Numbered from the stretch's first letter, positions 53,359 to 62,080 are shown. The stretch is DNA of 64,000 bases from Eubacterium sp. (GCA_017619835.1 JAFZRN010000038.1:1-64000); one strand, 5' to 3'. Program-made: numbers and translations. Notes: generated from the sequence alone by a model not told the origin.

Positions 53359-54368
53359 TTTTGTAACACTTTTGTAATGGGGCCTGACCCCATTACAGAA
53401 GTGTTAAATCTTTTGCCGTCAGGGAAAATGACTTCGCAGGCTTCAAGCATCTGAGACCTGATACCAAAGTCTTCCCGGAACTTTTTATTTATCTTCGGAT
53501 CACCATACTTGGTGTCGCCTATGATCGGATATCCAAGATGTGCAAGATGCGCCCTGATCTGGTGCGATTTACCGGTGATCAGTTCGACACGAAGTGTGGA
53601 AATATCCAATTCTTTATTATATTCCAAAACCTCTATCGCTGTCTCTATATATTGTGAATTTTTTTCGTTTGGAAATGATTTTTTTGAGGATACATTTAAA
53701 TCATAGATTGTAACCTGGTTTGTTTTCTGATCTTTAACTAATCTTGCCTTATATGTTCCTGCCAGATCAGCCTTCCCGACAACAACCGTATGATAATATT
53801 TCTTAAGGCTTCTATCCTTGATAATCTCGGACAGATATCTTGAACCTGCGGGAGTTTTTCCTGCAAGGATTATACCGCTTGTATTTCTGTCAAGACGGTT
53901 ACATACAGAGGGCCTGAATGTCTGGAGACTCTCCTCAGTTATACTTCCTGATTTGAGAAGATAATCGATAACCATCTCATTTATAGAATAATCCTGAGGT
54001 TTTGCCTTTTGGGAAAGGATCCCGGCGGGCTTATATACAAGAATAATGTCGGCGTCTTCATAGATGATGCTCGATTCGGACAATCCTTTAAAAGTGACAT
54101 TTCCATTCTGGTTTTTATTATCAACATCTTTGTTTTTTGTCGAAGAATCTTTTTGAAACTCAGCAATCGTCTCATCACTCAGATAAAACTTAACGCTGTC
54201 GCCAACCTTAAGAACCTCGGTGCCGTCAGCCTTCTTATCGTTCAGCTTGATGTTCTTCTTCCGAAGCATTTTATATATAAAGGAGTCAGGCGCCGCCGAA
54301 AGAAAGTTAGAGCAGAGCTTCCTGAGCTTGTATCCCTCTTCATTTTTCGTGATTACAATTTCTCTCAT
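53352..54368 (-). CDS. RluA-family pseudouridine synthase with repeat-encoded C-terminal tail
   Basis: Probable 23S rRNA pseudouridine synthase (RluC/YhcT-like). The 338-residue product has an N-terminal S4-type domain (RKLCSNFLSAAPDSFIYKML) and the catalytic CNRLDRNTSGIILAGKT, then KSHQIRAHLAHLGYPIIGD. The family body ends near FPDGKRF. The last 17 residues (NTSVMGSGPITKVLQNM) are translated from the inserted family B palindrome at 53363-53406 and stop at a TGA provided by the neighbouring family A palindrome. The enzyme core is intact. Confidence 0.92.
   Translation of the reverse strand: MREIVITKNEEGYKLRKLCSNFLSAAPDSFIYKMLRKKNIKLNDKKADGTEVLKVGDSVKFYLSDETIAEFQKDSSTKNKDVDNKNQNGNVTFKGLSESSIIYEDADIILVYKPAGILSQKAKPQDYSINEMVIDYLLKSGSITEESLQTFRPSVCNRLDRNTSGIILAGKTPAGSRYLSEIIKDRSLKKYYHTVVVGKADLAGTYKARLVKDQKTNQVTIYDLNVSSKKSFPNEKNSQYIETAIEVLEYNKELDISTLRVELITGKSHQIRAHLAHLGYPIIGDTKYGDPKINKKFREDFGIRSQMLEACEVIFPDGKRFNTSVMGSGPITKVLQNM
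53363..53406. repeat. Family B palindrome, long form, copy 2 (translated)
   Basis: Forty-four bases identical to 25964-26007: arms GTAACACTTTTGTAATGGGG and its complement around CCTGA. Here it lies inside an open reading frame and encodes the C-terminal tail of the pseudouridine synthase. Confidence 0.92.
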
Positions 54369-54373
54369 ATATA

Positions 54374-55024
54374 TTAAAATCCTAAACTAAACAATGTCTC
54401 GCGGATGTATTCGTCGGATGTAAGGGCTGCCTCGTCAGCTTCGCGGATGCGGGCGAGCTCTTTCTTAAATGTATTTATGTTCTCGGTTACAAAGATTCGG
54501 CAGGATATTTCGGGATCGGAATTCAGCATCCCCATAAAACTCTTAACCCTCTCACGCTTCTTCGCGTCCTTCTCATCGGGTGTAAACGCGATAACATTAT
54601 TATTATAAACACAGACTGCAGGCAGGAAAACCACGCCGTCTTCGTCAGTGATCGTAAGATCATAATCAATCCTGCGCCCGGTCTCAGCACCGATCGCCTC
54701 GACCTTCTCCTGCAAATCCTTATCCAGCGGCTTACATTTAATAGTCATAAAAAGATCAATGAGATTCCGCGCAAACGGGATCGACATTACACAGGCAATG
54801 ATCACGAACCAGGTCTTCCTCGTCTTAAAAACAAGCACGCTGATAAGAACGTCCGCCACGATCACGGCAAGAAGCAGGAGCACCATCACAAGCCTGATGA
54901 TCATCCTCTTTTTGATCCGCCCGTACGTCCCCTTCTCGGGTTCGCCGATATGCGAAAGAAAGCTGTTATCCCAGCTTCTCTCTCTTTTTATAGCTTTATA
55001 AGTTGAATTATCTATCTTACTCAC
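54374..55024 (-). CDS. Membrane protein of unknown function
   Basis: About 216 residues with two transmembrane helices (roughly residues 42-65 and 70-90) between a basic N-terminal part and a C-terminal soluble domain of about 120 residues (KPLDKDLQEKVEAIGAETGRR, FLPAVCVYNNNVIAFTP). I do not recognise the family. The GTG at 55024 overlaps the rsmF stop (GTGA) and has GGAG nine bases upstream; ATG 55039 in the same frame is the alternative. Coupled to rsmF on the upstream side, five bases from the pseudouridine synthase gene downstream. Confidence 0.65.
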   Translation of the reverse strand: MSKIDNSTYKAIKRERSWDNSFLSHIGEPEKGTYGRIKKRMIIRLVMVLLLLAVIVADVLISVLVFKTRKTWFVIIACVMSIPFARNLIDLFMTIKCKPLDKDLQEKVEAIGAETGRRIDYDLTITDEDGVVFLPAVCVYNNNVIAFTPDEKDAKKRERVKSFMGMLNSDPEISCRIFVTENINTFKKELARIREADEAALTSDEYIRETLFSLGF

Positions 55025-56517
55025 GAAGTCATTCTCCATCCCGGAAGGTATTTGTTCTTGATCGTGCCGCCCGTGTTCTTCGCGAATCCCAGCGGAAATC
55101 CTGCGACACAAACGAGCACCCATCCATTCTTTAATTCATTTTTGTCAAATGTCGTCGCCAGCTCTAAAGCATCAACATCCAGTGTCTCGCCCCTAAGGTA
55201 TCGGTAGACGTTATTTGAGTCAGCGCTCAGATCTAGTACATTGTCAAAATTATCAGCTTTAAGCAGCATTGCAAGGCTCTGGCTCGGCTCAAAGCGGTTC
55301 TTCTTTAATTCACCTATATAGATTCCGGTCCTCATCGTACGAAGTCCCTTTATATCAGGCACTCCATCGGGAACCAGGAAAAGTCTGTCTTTGATAAGTT
55401 CAAGGTTAGAACGTTTCAAAAGATTCTTTACAGAAGCCGAATCATTTCCACCTGAAATAATATGCTTTAGAAACTCCTCAGCATCATCCGGCAGCTTCCC
55501 AATTGACTTAATCTTATAATCCGAAACGAAACTTCCGCCATTATACATAACATTAGAAGCATCTCCGTCTAATATATTAGACGAACTCTCACCTTCAGCA
55601 ACTTCATCTCCAGTCATCTTCTTAAGCAGTGAAACATAATGCCCCTCACCATGAACCCTATGAGGGAAAAGATGCGCAGTATATTTTATAGTTTCATCAG
55701 CGCCGTCAATCATATATCCCGGAACAAAGCCTTCGCACATATTTATCGGCACAATCTCAAGTGAAGGATCAAGCGAACGAAGATACATCACCTGCTCTTC
55801 ATCTTCCATCGTATCAAAGGTGCAGGTCGAATAAAGTATCATTCCGCCAGGTTTAAGAAGCTTCGGGATCTCATCGAGGATGCTTCTTTGAATTGCGGCG
55901 AACTTCTCATTTCCATTCTGCTCCCATGCCGTAACCATCGAAGAGGACTTACGGAACATTCCTTCGCCGGAACATGGAGCATCGATCAGAATCTTATCGA
56001 AATACTGCCCAAAATGGCTTGCAAGTCTTTCAGGAGTCTCGCAGGTTATGATGACATTTTCGGCACCGAAGGCCTCGACATTTTTCTGAAGCGCCTTAAG
56101 ACGGGACGCACTGATATCATTCGAAACAAGAACGCCCGTACCTTTAAGCTTAGCCGCAAGCTCAGTCGTTTTACCGCCCGGTGCAGCGCAGATATCGAGC
56201 ACTTTATCGCCCGGCTCAATCGGTAAAGTCGCAGCCGGAAGCGTCGCACTAGCCTCCTGTAGATAATAGAGTCCGGCAAAGTAAAAAGGATGCTTCGAGG
56301 GTGAAAATATCGAAGCATCATAATAAAAAGCATTATCTGTCCAGGGCACCGGAGTAAGCTCAAATGGGCAGATTTCGAGAAATTCGGGTACAGAAAGCTT
56401 AAGAGTATTCACTCTGAGGCAATGATTCATAGGTTCGTCAAGCGACGCCTCGTAAAGCGGATACTCCTCGCCGAGAAGGCTCTGCATTTTTCTGATATAG
56501 CTGTCCGGTAATCTCAT
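55021..56517 (-). CDS. rRNA cytosine-C5 methyltransferase (RsmF/NOP2-like)
   Basis: SAM-dependent m5C methyltransferase of 16S rRNA type. The 498 residues include NHCLRVNTLK, SAM motif I VLDICAAPGGKTTELA, and the catalytic cysteines in IDAPCSGEGMFRK and LYSTCTFDTMEDEEQV, with a C-terminal PUA-like RsmF domain. Near residues 312-317 the segment SSSNILDGDASN includes a palindrome-encoded SSNILD like those in miaA and mutL. ATG 56517 is chosen because a longer frame overlaps the upstream TPR gene, whose stop is two bases away. Confidence 0.9.
   Translation of the reverse strand: MRLPDSYIRKMQSLLGEEYPLYEASLDEPMNHCLRVNTLKLSVPEFLEICPFELTPVPWTDNAFYYDASIFSPSKHPFYFAGLYYLQEASATLPAATLPIEPGDKVLDICAAPGGKTTELAAKLKGTGVLVSNDISASRLKALQKNVEAFGAENVIITCETPERLASHFGQYFDKILIDAPCSGEGMFRKSSSMVTAWEQNGNEKFAAIQRSILDEIPKLLKPGGMILYSTCTFDTMEDEEQVMYLRSLDPSLEIVPINMCEGFVPGYMIDGADETIKYTAHLFPHRVHGEGHYVSLLKKMTGDEVAEGESSSNILDGDASNVMYNGGSFVSDYKIKSIGKLPDDAEEFLKHIISGGNDSASVKNLLKRSNLELIKDRLFLVPDGVPDIKGLRTMRTGIYIGELKKNRFEPSQSLAMLLKADNFDNVLDLSADSNNVYRYLRGETLDVDALELATTFDKNELKNGWVLVCVAGFPLGFAKNTGGTIKNKYLPGWRMTS
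55566..55583. repeat. In-frame 18-bp palindrome in the rRNA methyltransferase gene
   Basis: CGTCTAATATATTAGACG is a perfect palindrome. Its inner 16 bases equal the element at 44008-44023 in miaA and are read in the same frame as SSNILD. Confidence 0.9.
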
Positions 56518-56518
56518 T

Positions 56519-57445
56519 TTATTCTTCATCCGATCCATCATTAACAGGCTCTGGGTCCATGTTAATTCTAGAATATAAAAAGTCGTACTCCTTCCGGTAG
56601 GTCTCATTTTCGGGATACTCTTTTATAAGGCGCTCGGCCTTTTCCAGCGCTTCCTCATAATCATAGGCAGCCTCGGAAATGACGATGTCGTTGAACATCA
56701 GCTTATCAATATAAAGCATGTCATTAGTCTGAAGACCTCTGTTTATCATAGCGCGGGCATTTTCATAGTCGCCCTTATCGATATAATAAGATGAAAGCTG
56801 GTACGCAACATAGCTGTTCATTCCATATACATCTGCATATTGGTTAAATGCTTTCAGCATCTTATCTGTTTCACCCTGATACTGGTAACAGATTCCAAGG
56901 AACAGATTGGCTGAACTGTTGCCGTTTTCGAGCTCATTTTCAAGACTCGAAATAGTCGAATCATAGATTGCGCCGCTATGCATCTGATCTAGAGCATTTG
57001 CAAGCTTGAGATATTCCTCGATCTTATCAGTCGAAACGCTGGTCTTATTCTCTGATTTAGTCGAATACTTGAAATATATGTCGTATGCCTTCGAGAACTC
57101 TCCCGTCCTCATATAGCAGGCAGCGAGATACATCTCGGTGTCGGCATCCATCTTCTCGGAAAACCACTGCTCGCGGTCAAATGATTCCTGAAGAAGACTT
57201 ATCGCTTCGTTGTAATTGCCGCTTTTGAAGGCGGCAATTCCCTGTTCACGAAGCTTCTCTTTATCAGAGATTGAATGAACCACAATGTAGGCCGTGCCGA
57301 TTATCACGATAATCGAGAATATGGCACACATCACAGCAAGCTTTATATTTCGGCTCTTACGTGCCTGCCGCTGCTTATCCTTCACCGACTTCACGTCATT
57401 TCCTATTCTATTGTCCTCAATAATCTCTTGTTTCTTCTTTTTCAT
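56519..57445 (-). CDS. Membrane-anchored TPR-repeat protein
   Basis: A 308-residue protein with a basic cytoplasmic start, one transmembrane helix (about residues 33-55) and a series of TPR-like helical hairpins outside (GIAAFKSGNYNEAISLLQES, YLAACYMRTGEFSKAYDIYF, YQLSSYYIDKGDYENARAMI). It may be a scaffold for envelope proteins. The region before its ATG consists of the palindrome at 57459-57471 and lacks a normal ribosome binding site. It is followed two bases later by the methyltransferase. Confidence 0.8.
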   Translation of the reverse strand: MKKKKQEIIEDNRIGNDVKSVKDKQRQARKSRNIKLAVMCAIFSIIVIIGTAYIVVHSISDKEKLREQGIAAFKSGNYNEAISLLQESFDREQWFSEKMDADTEMYLAACYMRTGEFSKAYDIYFKYSTKSENKTSVSTDKIEEYLKLANALDQMHSGAIYDSTISSLENELENGNSSANLFLGICYQYQGETDKMLKAFNQYADVYGMNSYVAYQLSSYYIDKGDYENARAMINRGLQTNDMLYIDKLMFNDIVISEAAYDYEEALEKAERLIKEYPENETYRKEYDFLYSRINMDPEPVNDGSDEE

Positions 57446-57449
57446 GGTT

Positions 57450-57490
57450 TACATAAAAGGGGTCTGACCCCCTTCACAGAATTTTCACAT
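57450..57490. repeat. Family B palindrome, mosaic copy in the galE gap
   Basis: Core GGGGTC-T-GACCCC (57459-57471). The left flank TTTACATAAAA equals that at 28410, the right flank CACAGAATTTTCACAT equals that at 32261. It looks like a recombinant of two other copies. Its TGTGA (minus strand) provides the galE stop codon. Confidence 0.85.
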
Positions 57491-58495
57491 TTGTTCTCGT
57501 AGTGTGGTGATTGCGAATTTCCAGGAATCCTTGCACATTCTCTCCAGGTCGAACTTGGCTTCCCAGCCCAGCTCTTCTTTTGCCTTGGTCGGGTCGGCAA
57601 AGCATGTAGCTATATCACCAGCACGACGAGGTTTGATGCTGTAAGGGATACGGATATCATTTGCAGCTTCAAATGCTTTCACGATATCGAGAACGCTGTA
57701 GCCTGTTCCCGTACCGAGATTATATATATCAACAGACTCAGTCTTATTGATTCTTTCAACTGCAGCAACGTGTCCGAGGGCAAGATCCGTAACGTGGATA
57801 TAGTCTCTTACTCCGGTACCGTCGTGAGTATCGTAATCATTTCCGAAAACGCCAAGTTCAGGCAGATTGCCAAGGGCAACCTGGATGATGTAAGGCATCA
57901 GATTGTTCGGAATTCCATTGGGCGACTCGCCGATAAGTCCGCTTTCATCAGCGCCGATCGGATTGAAATATCTGAGAAGTATAACCTTCCACTCCTTATC
58001 AGGTACGGTAAGATCTGTGAGGATCCTCTCAAGGAAAAGCTTCGTCGTTCCATAAGGATTTGTCGTCGAAAGCGGAAAATCTTCGGTTATCGGGCAGCTC
58101 TTCGGCGAACCGTATACCGTAGCCGATGATGAGAAGATAATCTTCTTACAGTTGTATTTATTCATCATTTTGCAAAGATTGATCGTGCCTGCGATATTAT
58201 TTTCGTAATAAAGAAGCGGCTTCTGGACCGACTCTCCTACTGCCTTCAGTCCCGCAAAATGTATCACTGCGTCAAATGTGTTTTCAGCGAAAATGGGTTC
58301 CAGCTCTTCAGGCTTCAACATATCAGCCTTATAAAACTTTGGCATAACGCCAGTTATCTTCTCAATCAGTTCAAGAGTTACTTCTTTTGAATTGTAGAAA
58401 TTGTCAAAAATCACTACTTCGTGGCCAGCTTTAATAAGCTCAACAGCCGTGTGGGAACCAATATATCCGGTTCCGCCAGTTACTAAAATCTTCAT
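57485..58495 (-). CDS. galE: UDP-glucose 4-epimerase
   Basis: Interconverts UDP-glucose and UDP-galactose for galactose use and surface glycans. The 336 residues contain the NAD motif GGTGYIGSHT, the catalytic region SSSATVYG and the Tyr-x3-Lys in NPYGTTK, plus RYFNPIGADESGLIGE. The end differs from the common GalE terminus: after DSWKF it reads AITTLREQM and stops at a TGA belonging to an adjacent palindrome. No other galactose genes are nearby. It is transcribed divergently from tRNA-Leu. Confidence 0.95.
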   Translation of the reverse strand: MKILVTGGTGYIGSHTAVELIKAGHEVVIFDNFYNSKEVTLELIEKITGVMPKFYKADMLKPEELEPIFAENTFDAVIHFAGLKAVGESVQKPLLYYENNIAGTINLCKMMNKYNCKKIIFSSSATVYGSPKSCPITEDFPLSTTNPYGTTKLFLERILTDLTVPDKEWKVILLRYFNPIGADESGLIGESPNGIPNNLMPYIIQVALGNLPELGVFGNDYDTHDGTGVRDYIHVTDLALGHVAAVERINKTESVDIYNLGTGTGYSVLDIVKAFEAANDIRIPYSIKPRRAGDIATCFADPTKAKEELGWEAKFDLERMCKDSWKFAITTLREQM

Positions 58496-58550
58496 AAAGT
58501 GTTTCCTTTCCTGAGTAAATAAAGCGAATCTCGTTTACTCATTATGTAGT

Positions 58551-58578
58551 TTGACAAATAAACACTTGATATGATAAA
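58551..58578 (+). promoter_or_regulatory. Promoter of tRNA-Leu
   Basis: TTGACA (58551-58556) is followed after 16 bases by GATAAA (58573-58578), about 30 bases before the mature tRNA. Position and -35 are good, the -10 is imperfect. Confidence 0.55.
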
Positions 58579-58608
58579 CTCACTTTGTTTCAAAAAAGCA
58601 TACATTTC

Positions 58609-58692
58609 GCCGGCGTGTTGGAATTGGCAGACAAGGCAGACTCAAAATCTGTTGGTGGCAACACCGTGCGGGTTCGACCCCCGCCGCCGGCA
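58609..58692 (+). tRNA. tRNA-Leu (CAA)
   Basis: Class II tRNA of 84 bases: acceptor arms GCCGGCG (58609-58615) and CGCCGGC (58685-58691), anticodon stem GCAGA/TCTGT with loop CTCAAAA giving anticodon CAA, a long variable arm TGGTGGCAACACCGT, and a T-loop GTTCGAC. Discriminator A58692; CCA is not encoded. It is the only plus-strand gene in the last 35 kb. Confidence 0.95.
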
Positions 58693-58697
58693 AACTT

Positions 58698-58736
58698 ATG
58701 TGACAAACAGTTCAGATCTGTTTGTCACATTTTTTT
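58698..58736 (+). terminator. Family A palindrome acting as tRNA-Leu terminator
   Basis: ATGTGACAAACAG and CTGTTTGTCACAT form a perfect 13-bp stem with loop TTCAGAT, followed by a T-run (58731-58736). It belongs to the same palindrome family as 18300, 53324 and 62081, but here has all the features of a Rho-independent terminator. Confidence 0.8.
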
Positions 58737-59148
58737 AGAACTCTTCAGTTAAATCCTGTGCAATTTCTCTTATCTCTTCAGCTTCTTCAGGAGTTACGGT
58801 CTTTCTGTTCAGTACTGCCTTCAGCTTTTCTGCCGTGCCCGGAATCATTTCCAGAACCTTACCAAGCGAACCTTTTTCTTCGTTGACATTGATGATCTGT
58901 GAGTATCCATCCTTGATCACGATAACAGCAGTCGGTGAAAGCTTTCCGCCCATGCCGCCGCCTGCACTGTCGGTTCTCTTTCCGCCGAGCGCTCCTGCGC
59001 CAACGCCGAAATTCACGTCACAAAGCGGAATTATCGTTGTATCACCGACCTGAATCGGGTCCCCAACAACCGATTTAGATGTCAGAAATGCGTCCATCCC
59101 CTTAAAAAGTGAATTAACTGTTGAATTAAAATCATTACCGTTTGCCAT
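58735..59148 (-). CDS. GerW/YtfJ family protein
   Basis: Small 137-residue protein of the sporulation-associated GerW (YtfJ) family. It shows VVGDPIQVGDTTIIPLCDVNFGVGAGA, a Gly-rich segment GGGMGGKLSPTAVIVI and VNEEKGSLGKVLEMIPG. In Bacillus YtfJ contributes to L-alanine-triggered germination. The DUF2953 gene (YtfI-like) lies immediately upstream as in B. subtilis. Whether this organism sporulates cannot be told; the family is also found in non-spore-formers. Confidence 0.88.
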   Translation of the reverse strand: MANGNDFNSTVNSLFKGMDAFLTSKSVVGDPIQVGDTTIIPLCDVNFGVGAGALGGKRTDSAGGGMGGKLSPTAVIVIKDGYSQIINVNEEKGSLGKVLEMIPGTAEKLKAVLNRKTVTPEEAEEIREIAQDLTEEF

Positions 59149-59213
59149 CTTGTAACCTCCTGAATCTATCTGAATTTGTCTCTATATTCTAATTATGGAA
59201 ATGTCTTCCTACC

Positions 59214-60251
59214 TTAAATTTTCTTAGCAAGCTTCACGGTTCTCCAGAAGCTCGGGGTGAGCGCCATGAAGAGCGCCGGTCCGACAAATCTGAAGAGGAA
59301 AATCCTTCCTTTTATATCGATGTTGCCCTCTATGACCTTGTAGTAAAAGTCTGGGTCTATCGTAAGCCATCTTGCATATAGCGGATAAAATGCCGCTATC
59401 TTTCCGAGCATCATACCTGTATCTGCTGCACTTCCGAGTCCAATGTGAAGGTAACCTTTACTCTTCTTCGGTTTTATCGTACCTAACAGCCTTTTTACTA
59501 TCTTGAGCGCCCGTTTGATTGTCTTTTGTACGAAGACTTTATCAAGGAACTGATCGATATGATCAAGCTTTTTCATTAAATCGTTATATTTTTTATCAGC
59601 CGCATCGATCTTGATATCCAGCAAGTCGAGCGCATCATCTATCTTATCCGAAAGAGGCTTCTTTTCTTTATATTCTTTCGGTTTCTTTTCTTTTTTCTTT
59701 TTTTCTTTTTTGGGTTTCTTGTCTTTTTTAGATTTTTTGTCCTTTTTGGACTTTTTGTCTTTCTTTGGATCTTTGTCCTTCTTATCAGAAGATTCGTCGG
59801 TGACTTCTGTATTATCTGCTTCGTCATTCGAAGCGACACCCGGTTTTACGGAAGCTCCCGTATCGACCGTAAGGCTTGAACCTTCTGAAACTGAAAGTGC
59901 TCCCTCATATTCCAGAAGCTCCTCTTCATCAGGAAAGCTTACCGACAACATATCGTCTTCCTTCTTGGGAACCTTGCCGTCCTTTTTCTTCTTATCCTTT
60001 GGCGGATAGACCTTGAAGAAAAGCACCTTGACGTAGTAATCCAGTCCTTCTCCTTTTATAAACGATACCAAACCATTTACAATAAGAAATCCAACTTTTG
60101 CTTCGGCGACGGTCTCATTTTCATTATGAGTCGCCTTTATCCGGTAACTGATAGGCGAGAACAATACTAACAAAATGATGAGTAGTACTAATCCTAGAAT
60201 TACCAGAAGAATTATTCCGATTATCTTTAAGATCGTGAGGAGTATAGCCAT
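59214..60251 (-). CDS. DUF2953 (YtfI-like) membrane protein with Lys-rich insert
   Basis: A 345-residue protein with an N-terminal transmembrane helix (residues 5-32) and a C-terminal DUF2953 domain (KPKKSKGYLHIGLGSAADTGMMLGKIAAFYPLYARWLTIDPDF). Between them (about 85-205) is a low-complexity region: an acidic Ser/Thr/Glu part, then a strongly basic run of KKDK and KKEK units from a simple repeat (59680-59770). Function unknown; paired with the GerW-like gene 65 bases downstream. Confidence 0.82.
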   Translation of the reverse strand: MAILLTILKIIGIILLVILGLVLLIILLVLFSPISYRIKATHNENETVAEAKVGFLIVNGLVSFIKGEGLDYYVKVLFFKVYPPKDKKKKDGKVPKKEDDMLSVSFPDEEELLEYEGALSVSEGSSLTVDTGASVKPGVASNDEADNTEVTDESSDKKDKDPKKDKKSKKDKKSKKDKKPKKEKKKKEKKPKEYKEKKPLSDKIDDALDLLDIKIDAADKKYNDLMKKLDHIDQFLDKVFVQKTIKRALKIVKRLLGTIKPKKSKGYLHIGLGSAADTGMMLGKIAAFYPLYARWLTIDPDFYYKVIEGNIDIKGRIFLFRFVGPALFMALTPSFWRTVKLAKKI

Positions 60252-60271
60252 AAGCTAATTCTCACCGCGGG

Positions 60272-60595
60272 CTAGCCGTCGGCAAACAGCCCCTTTATGT
60301 CCGGGCCGCCCAGTTCTCGATAGGCGTCCTCCAATATGTCGCAGACGATCTGCTTCGCTGCGTCTCGGGACTTCGCGATCCCGTATATGTCAAGCCGCTG
60401 CTTCTGCTTCCTGTAAAACGGCTGCAGCAGCTCGTTGTAGTTATAAATCTCCATGATACCGGCTTCGTAAAGAGGCGGTGTTACAACGTATAGATCTTTC
60501 ACCGGGCGCTTCAAGGAAACCCGGCGAAGCAGCTTCGAGAACTGCTTGTCGGTAATCTCAGATGAATATACCTTTTTCGAAATATTAAACTTCAT
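60272..60595 (-). CDS. Small conserved-looking protein of unknown function
   Basis: A basic 107-residue soluble protein without a recognised domain. It has alternating strands and helices: FNISKKVYSSEITDKQFSKLLRR, LYVVTPPLYEAGIMEIYNYNELL and SRDAAKQIVCDILEDAYREL. It lies 16 bases behind the 479-residue gene and 20 bases before the DUF2953 gene, so all three are probably one operon. The compact fold-like composition argues for a real gene. Confidence 0.65.
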   Translation of the reverse strand: MKFNISKKVYSSEITDKQFSKLLRRVSLKRPVKDLYVVTPPLYEAGIMEIYNYNELLQPFYRKQKQRLDIYGIAKSRDAAKQIVCDILEDAYRELGGPDIKGLFADG

Positions 60596-60611
60596 CCGAT
60601 ACTCCTTAGTA

Positions 60612-62051
60612 TTACAACATTATGTCAGAAGCGATGTCGCGGAAGGCGGTGAGCTCTGCCTTATCGGCGCAGCTGTCAAGCGCATACTTGAAATAGTCGA
60701 GGATCTCCTGCTGTGAATTGAAGAATACAGGCATCAGGGAAAGTATCTTTGCCATCACGCTTCTCTTCTCGAGCTTTCCGAGATTTTCGAATGCGGCCGA
60801 GAGGTCTTCTACGAGGCTCTCGCGGAGCTCTGCGATGTAGATTTCGTCTGCTTCCTCGGAAACAACAGTGATCTCTTTATCTTCTATATCCATGAAAAGG
60901 CTGGTCGATGTCAGTGTCGATGCCTTGTCCAGTGCGTCAAATGATTTCTTTATATCTTCTGACTCATACACCTCGTAATACGTGCCGTTCAGGTCATCCA
61001 GAGACGCCTCGGTAAATGCCACGTCCTCGTATGAATCTTCCTGAGCGCCTTCAAGCTTAACGAACAACTCATCAAACTGACTTGATGCCTCATATATATC
61101 ATCAGCTGTAACAAGCTCTTTTAAGATGAGCGCTGCAGTTTCGTACTTTTCATCCATCTTTGCGTCGTCGGCAAGGGGGCTTGTGTAAAGTACAATCAGG
61201 ACGTCATTTATAATCTCAGTAAGCATAAGGTAATCGGTAACTGCAGACTGAATTATCGAGGTGCCCTCTGTCAGCTTATCGCTAAGGTCGTCGTAACCGG
61301 CCTTATCGAGATGCAGATAATCCGCAGCCTTGAAGGCTTTATATATCTCATTCAGAGCGGGATACTCAGTCTCGAATCCGGCAGGCGGATCAAGAAGCGC
61401 AGCATCCCTGATGGTCTGAGCAAAATCATCAACCGAAGTCTGCTCTCCGCCGCGATATATCTGAAGCGAGTTCGTGATGATATCGAAGAAACGCGACTTT
61501 GTCATGCGGACCGGAAGCTGAGCGATGAACTCCTGGATACGTGTATTTACAAGCATCTTGTCATTTTCGGAGAAAACGAACTGATACATATTTTCGGCAA
61601 GCGCATCTGTGTCGATCGTCTCATCGACAGTATCAAGAACGAGAGGCTCGCGTCTGTTTAAAATGTATTCGAAGATCTCAAATGCATCGGTATATGCTGT
61701 GAGAACCTTCATCTTTGCGGTGATCTTAGCGCGGATCTCTGTGATGGCATCGATGTGTTCGGTTAATGATTCAGATGATCTTGCGTCGGATGAACCGTCA
61801 TCTGATGAGCCGTCCACATATACCGCGCGGATTGCTGCGTTTATTGTATCGATATAGTCCTCAATCTCTTCTCTTCTGTCGAGGTCGATTTCCTCGGACA
61901 TCTCATACATCGTGAAAAGGTTGAGTGACATTTTGATCGTGGCATATTTTTTGTATGCAGATGCTGTGAGGCTGAGGAACTCTTTTAAGGAATTCTCGCG
62001 TTCACGGTCTGCGTTGATATTTGTAAGTAAGATTTTTGCTTGTTTTTTCAT
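60612..62051 (-). CDS. Acidic helical protein of unknown function (479 aa)
   Basis: A 479-residue, acidic, almost entirely helical protein with no transmembrane segment and no motif I know. It contains a Ser/Asp-rich short repeat near residues 80-92 (SSDDGSSDARSS) and long amphipathic helices, so a tether or adaptor role is conceivable but unproven. The neighbours are a 107-residue unknown and, upstream after a double family A palindrome, the rhomboid-like membrane protein. Confidence 0.65.
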   Translation of the reverse strand: MKKQAKILLTNINADRERENSLKEFLSLTASAYKKYATIKMSLNLFTMYEMSEEIDLDRREEIEDYIDTINAAIRAVYVDGSSDDGSSDARSSESLTEHIDAITEIRAKITAKMKVLTAYTDAFEIFEYILNRREPLVLDTVDETIDTDALAENMYQFVFSENDKMLVNTRIQEFIAQLPVRMTKSRFFDIITNSLQIYRGGEQTSVDDFAQTIRDAALLDPPAGFETEYPALNEIYKAFKAADYLHLDKAGYDDLSDKLTEGTSIIQSAVTDYLMLTEIINDVLIVLYTSPLADDAKMDEKYETAALILKELVTADDIYEASSQFDELFVKLEGAQEDSYEDVAFTEASLDDLNGTYYEVYESEDIKKSFDALDKASTLTSTSLFMDIEDKEITVVSEEADEIYIAELRESLVEDLSAAFENLGKLEKRSVMAKILSLMPVFFNSQQEILDYFKYALDSCADKAELTAFRDIASDIML

Positions 62052-62080
62052 AATATTTCCTGATTTCTATGTTACTTTTT

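Noticed and set aside
59611-60009. Plus-strand frame rich in Ser, Phe and Leu opposite the Lys-rich region
   Set aside because: It is the mirror of the Lys/Asp low-complexity stretch of the DUF2953 gene and has no ribosome binding site.
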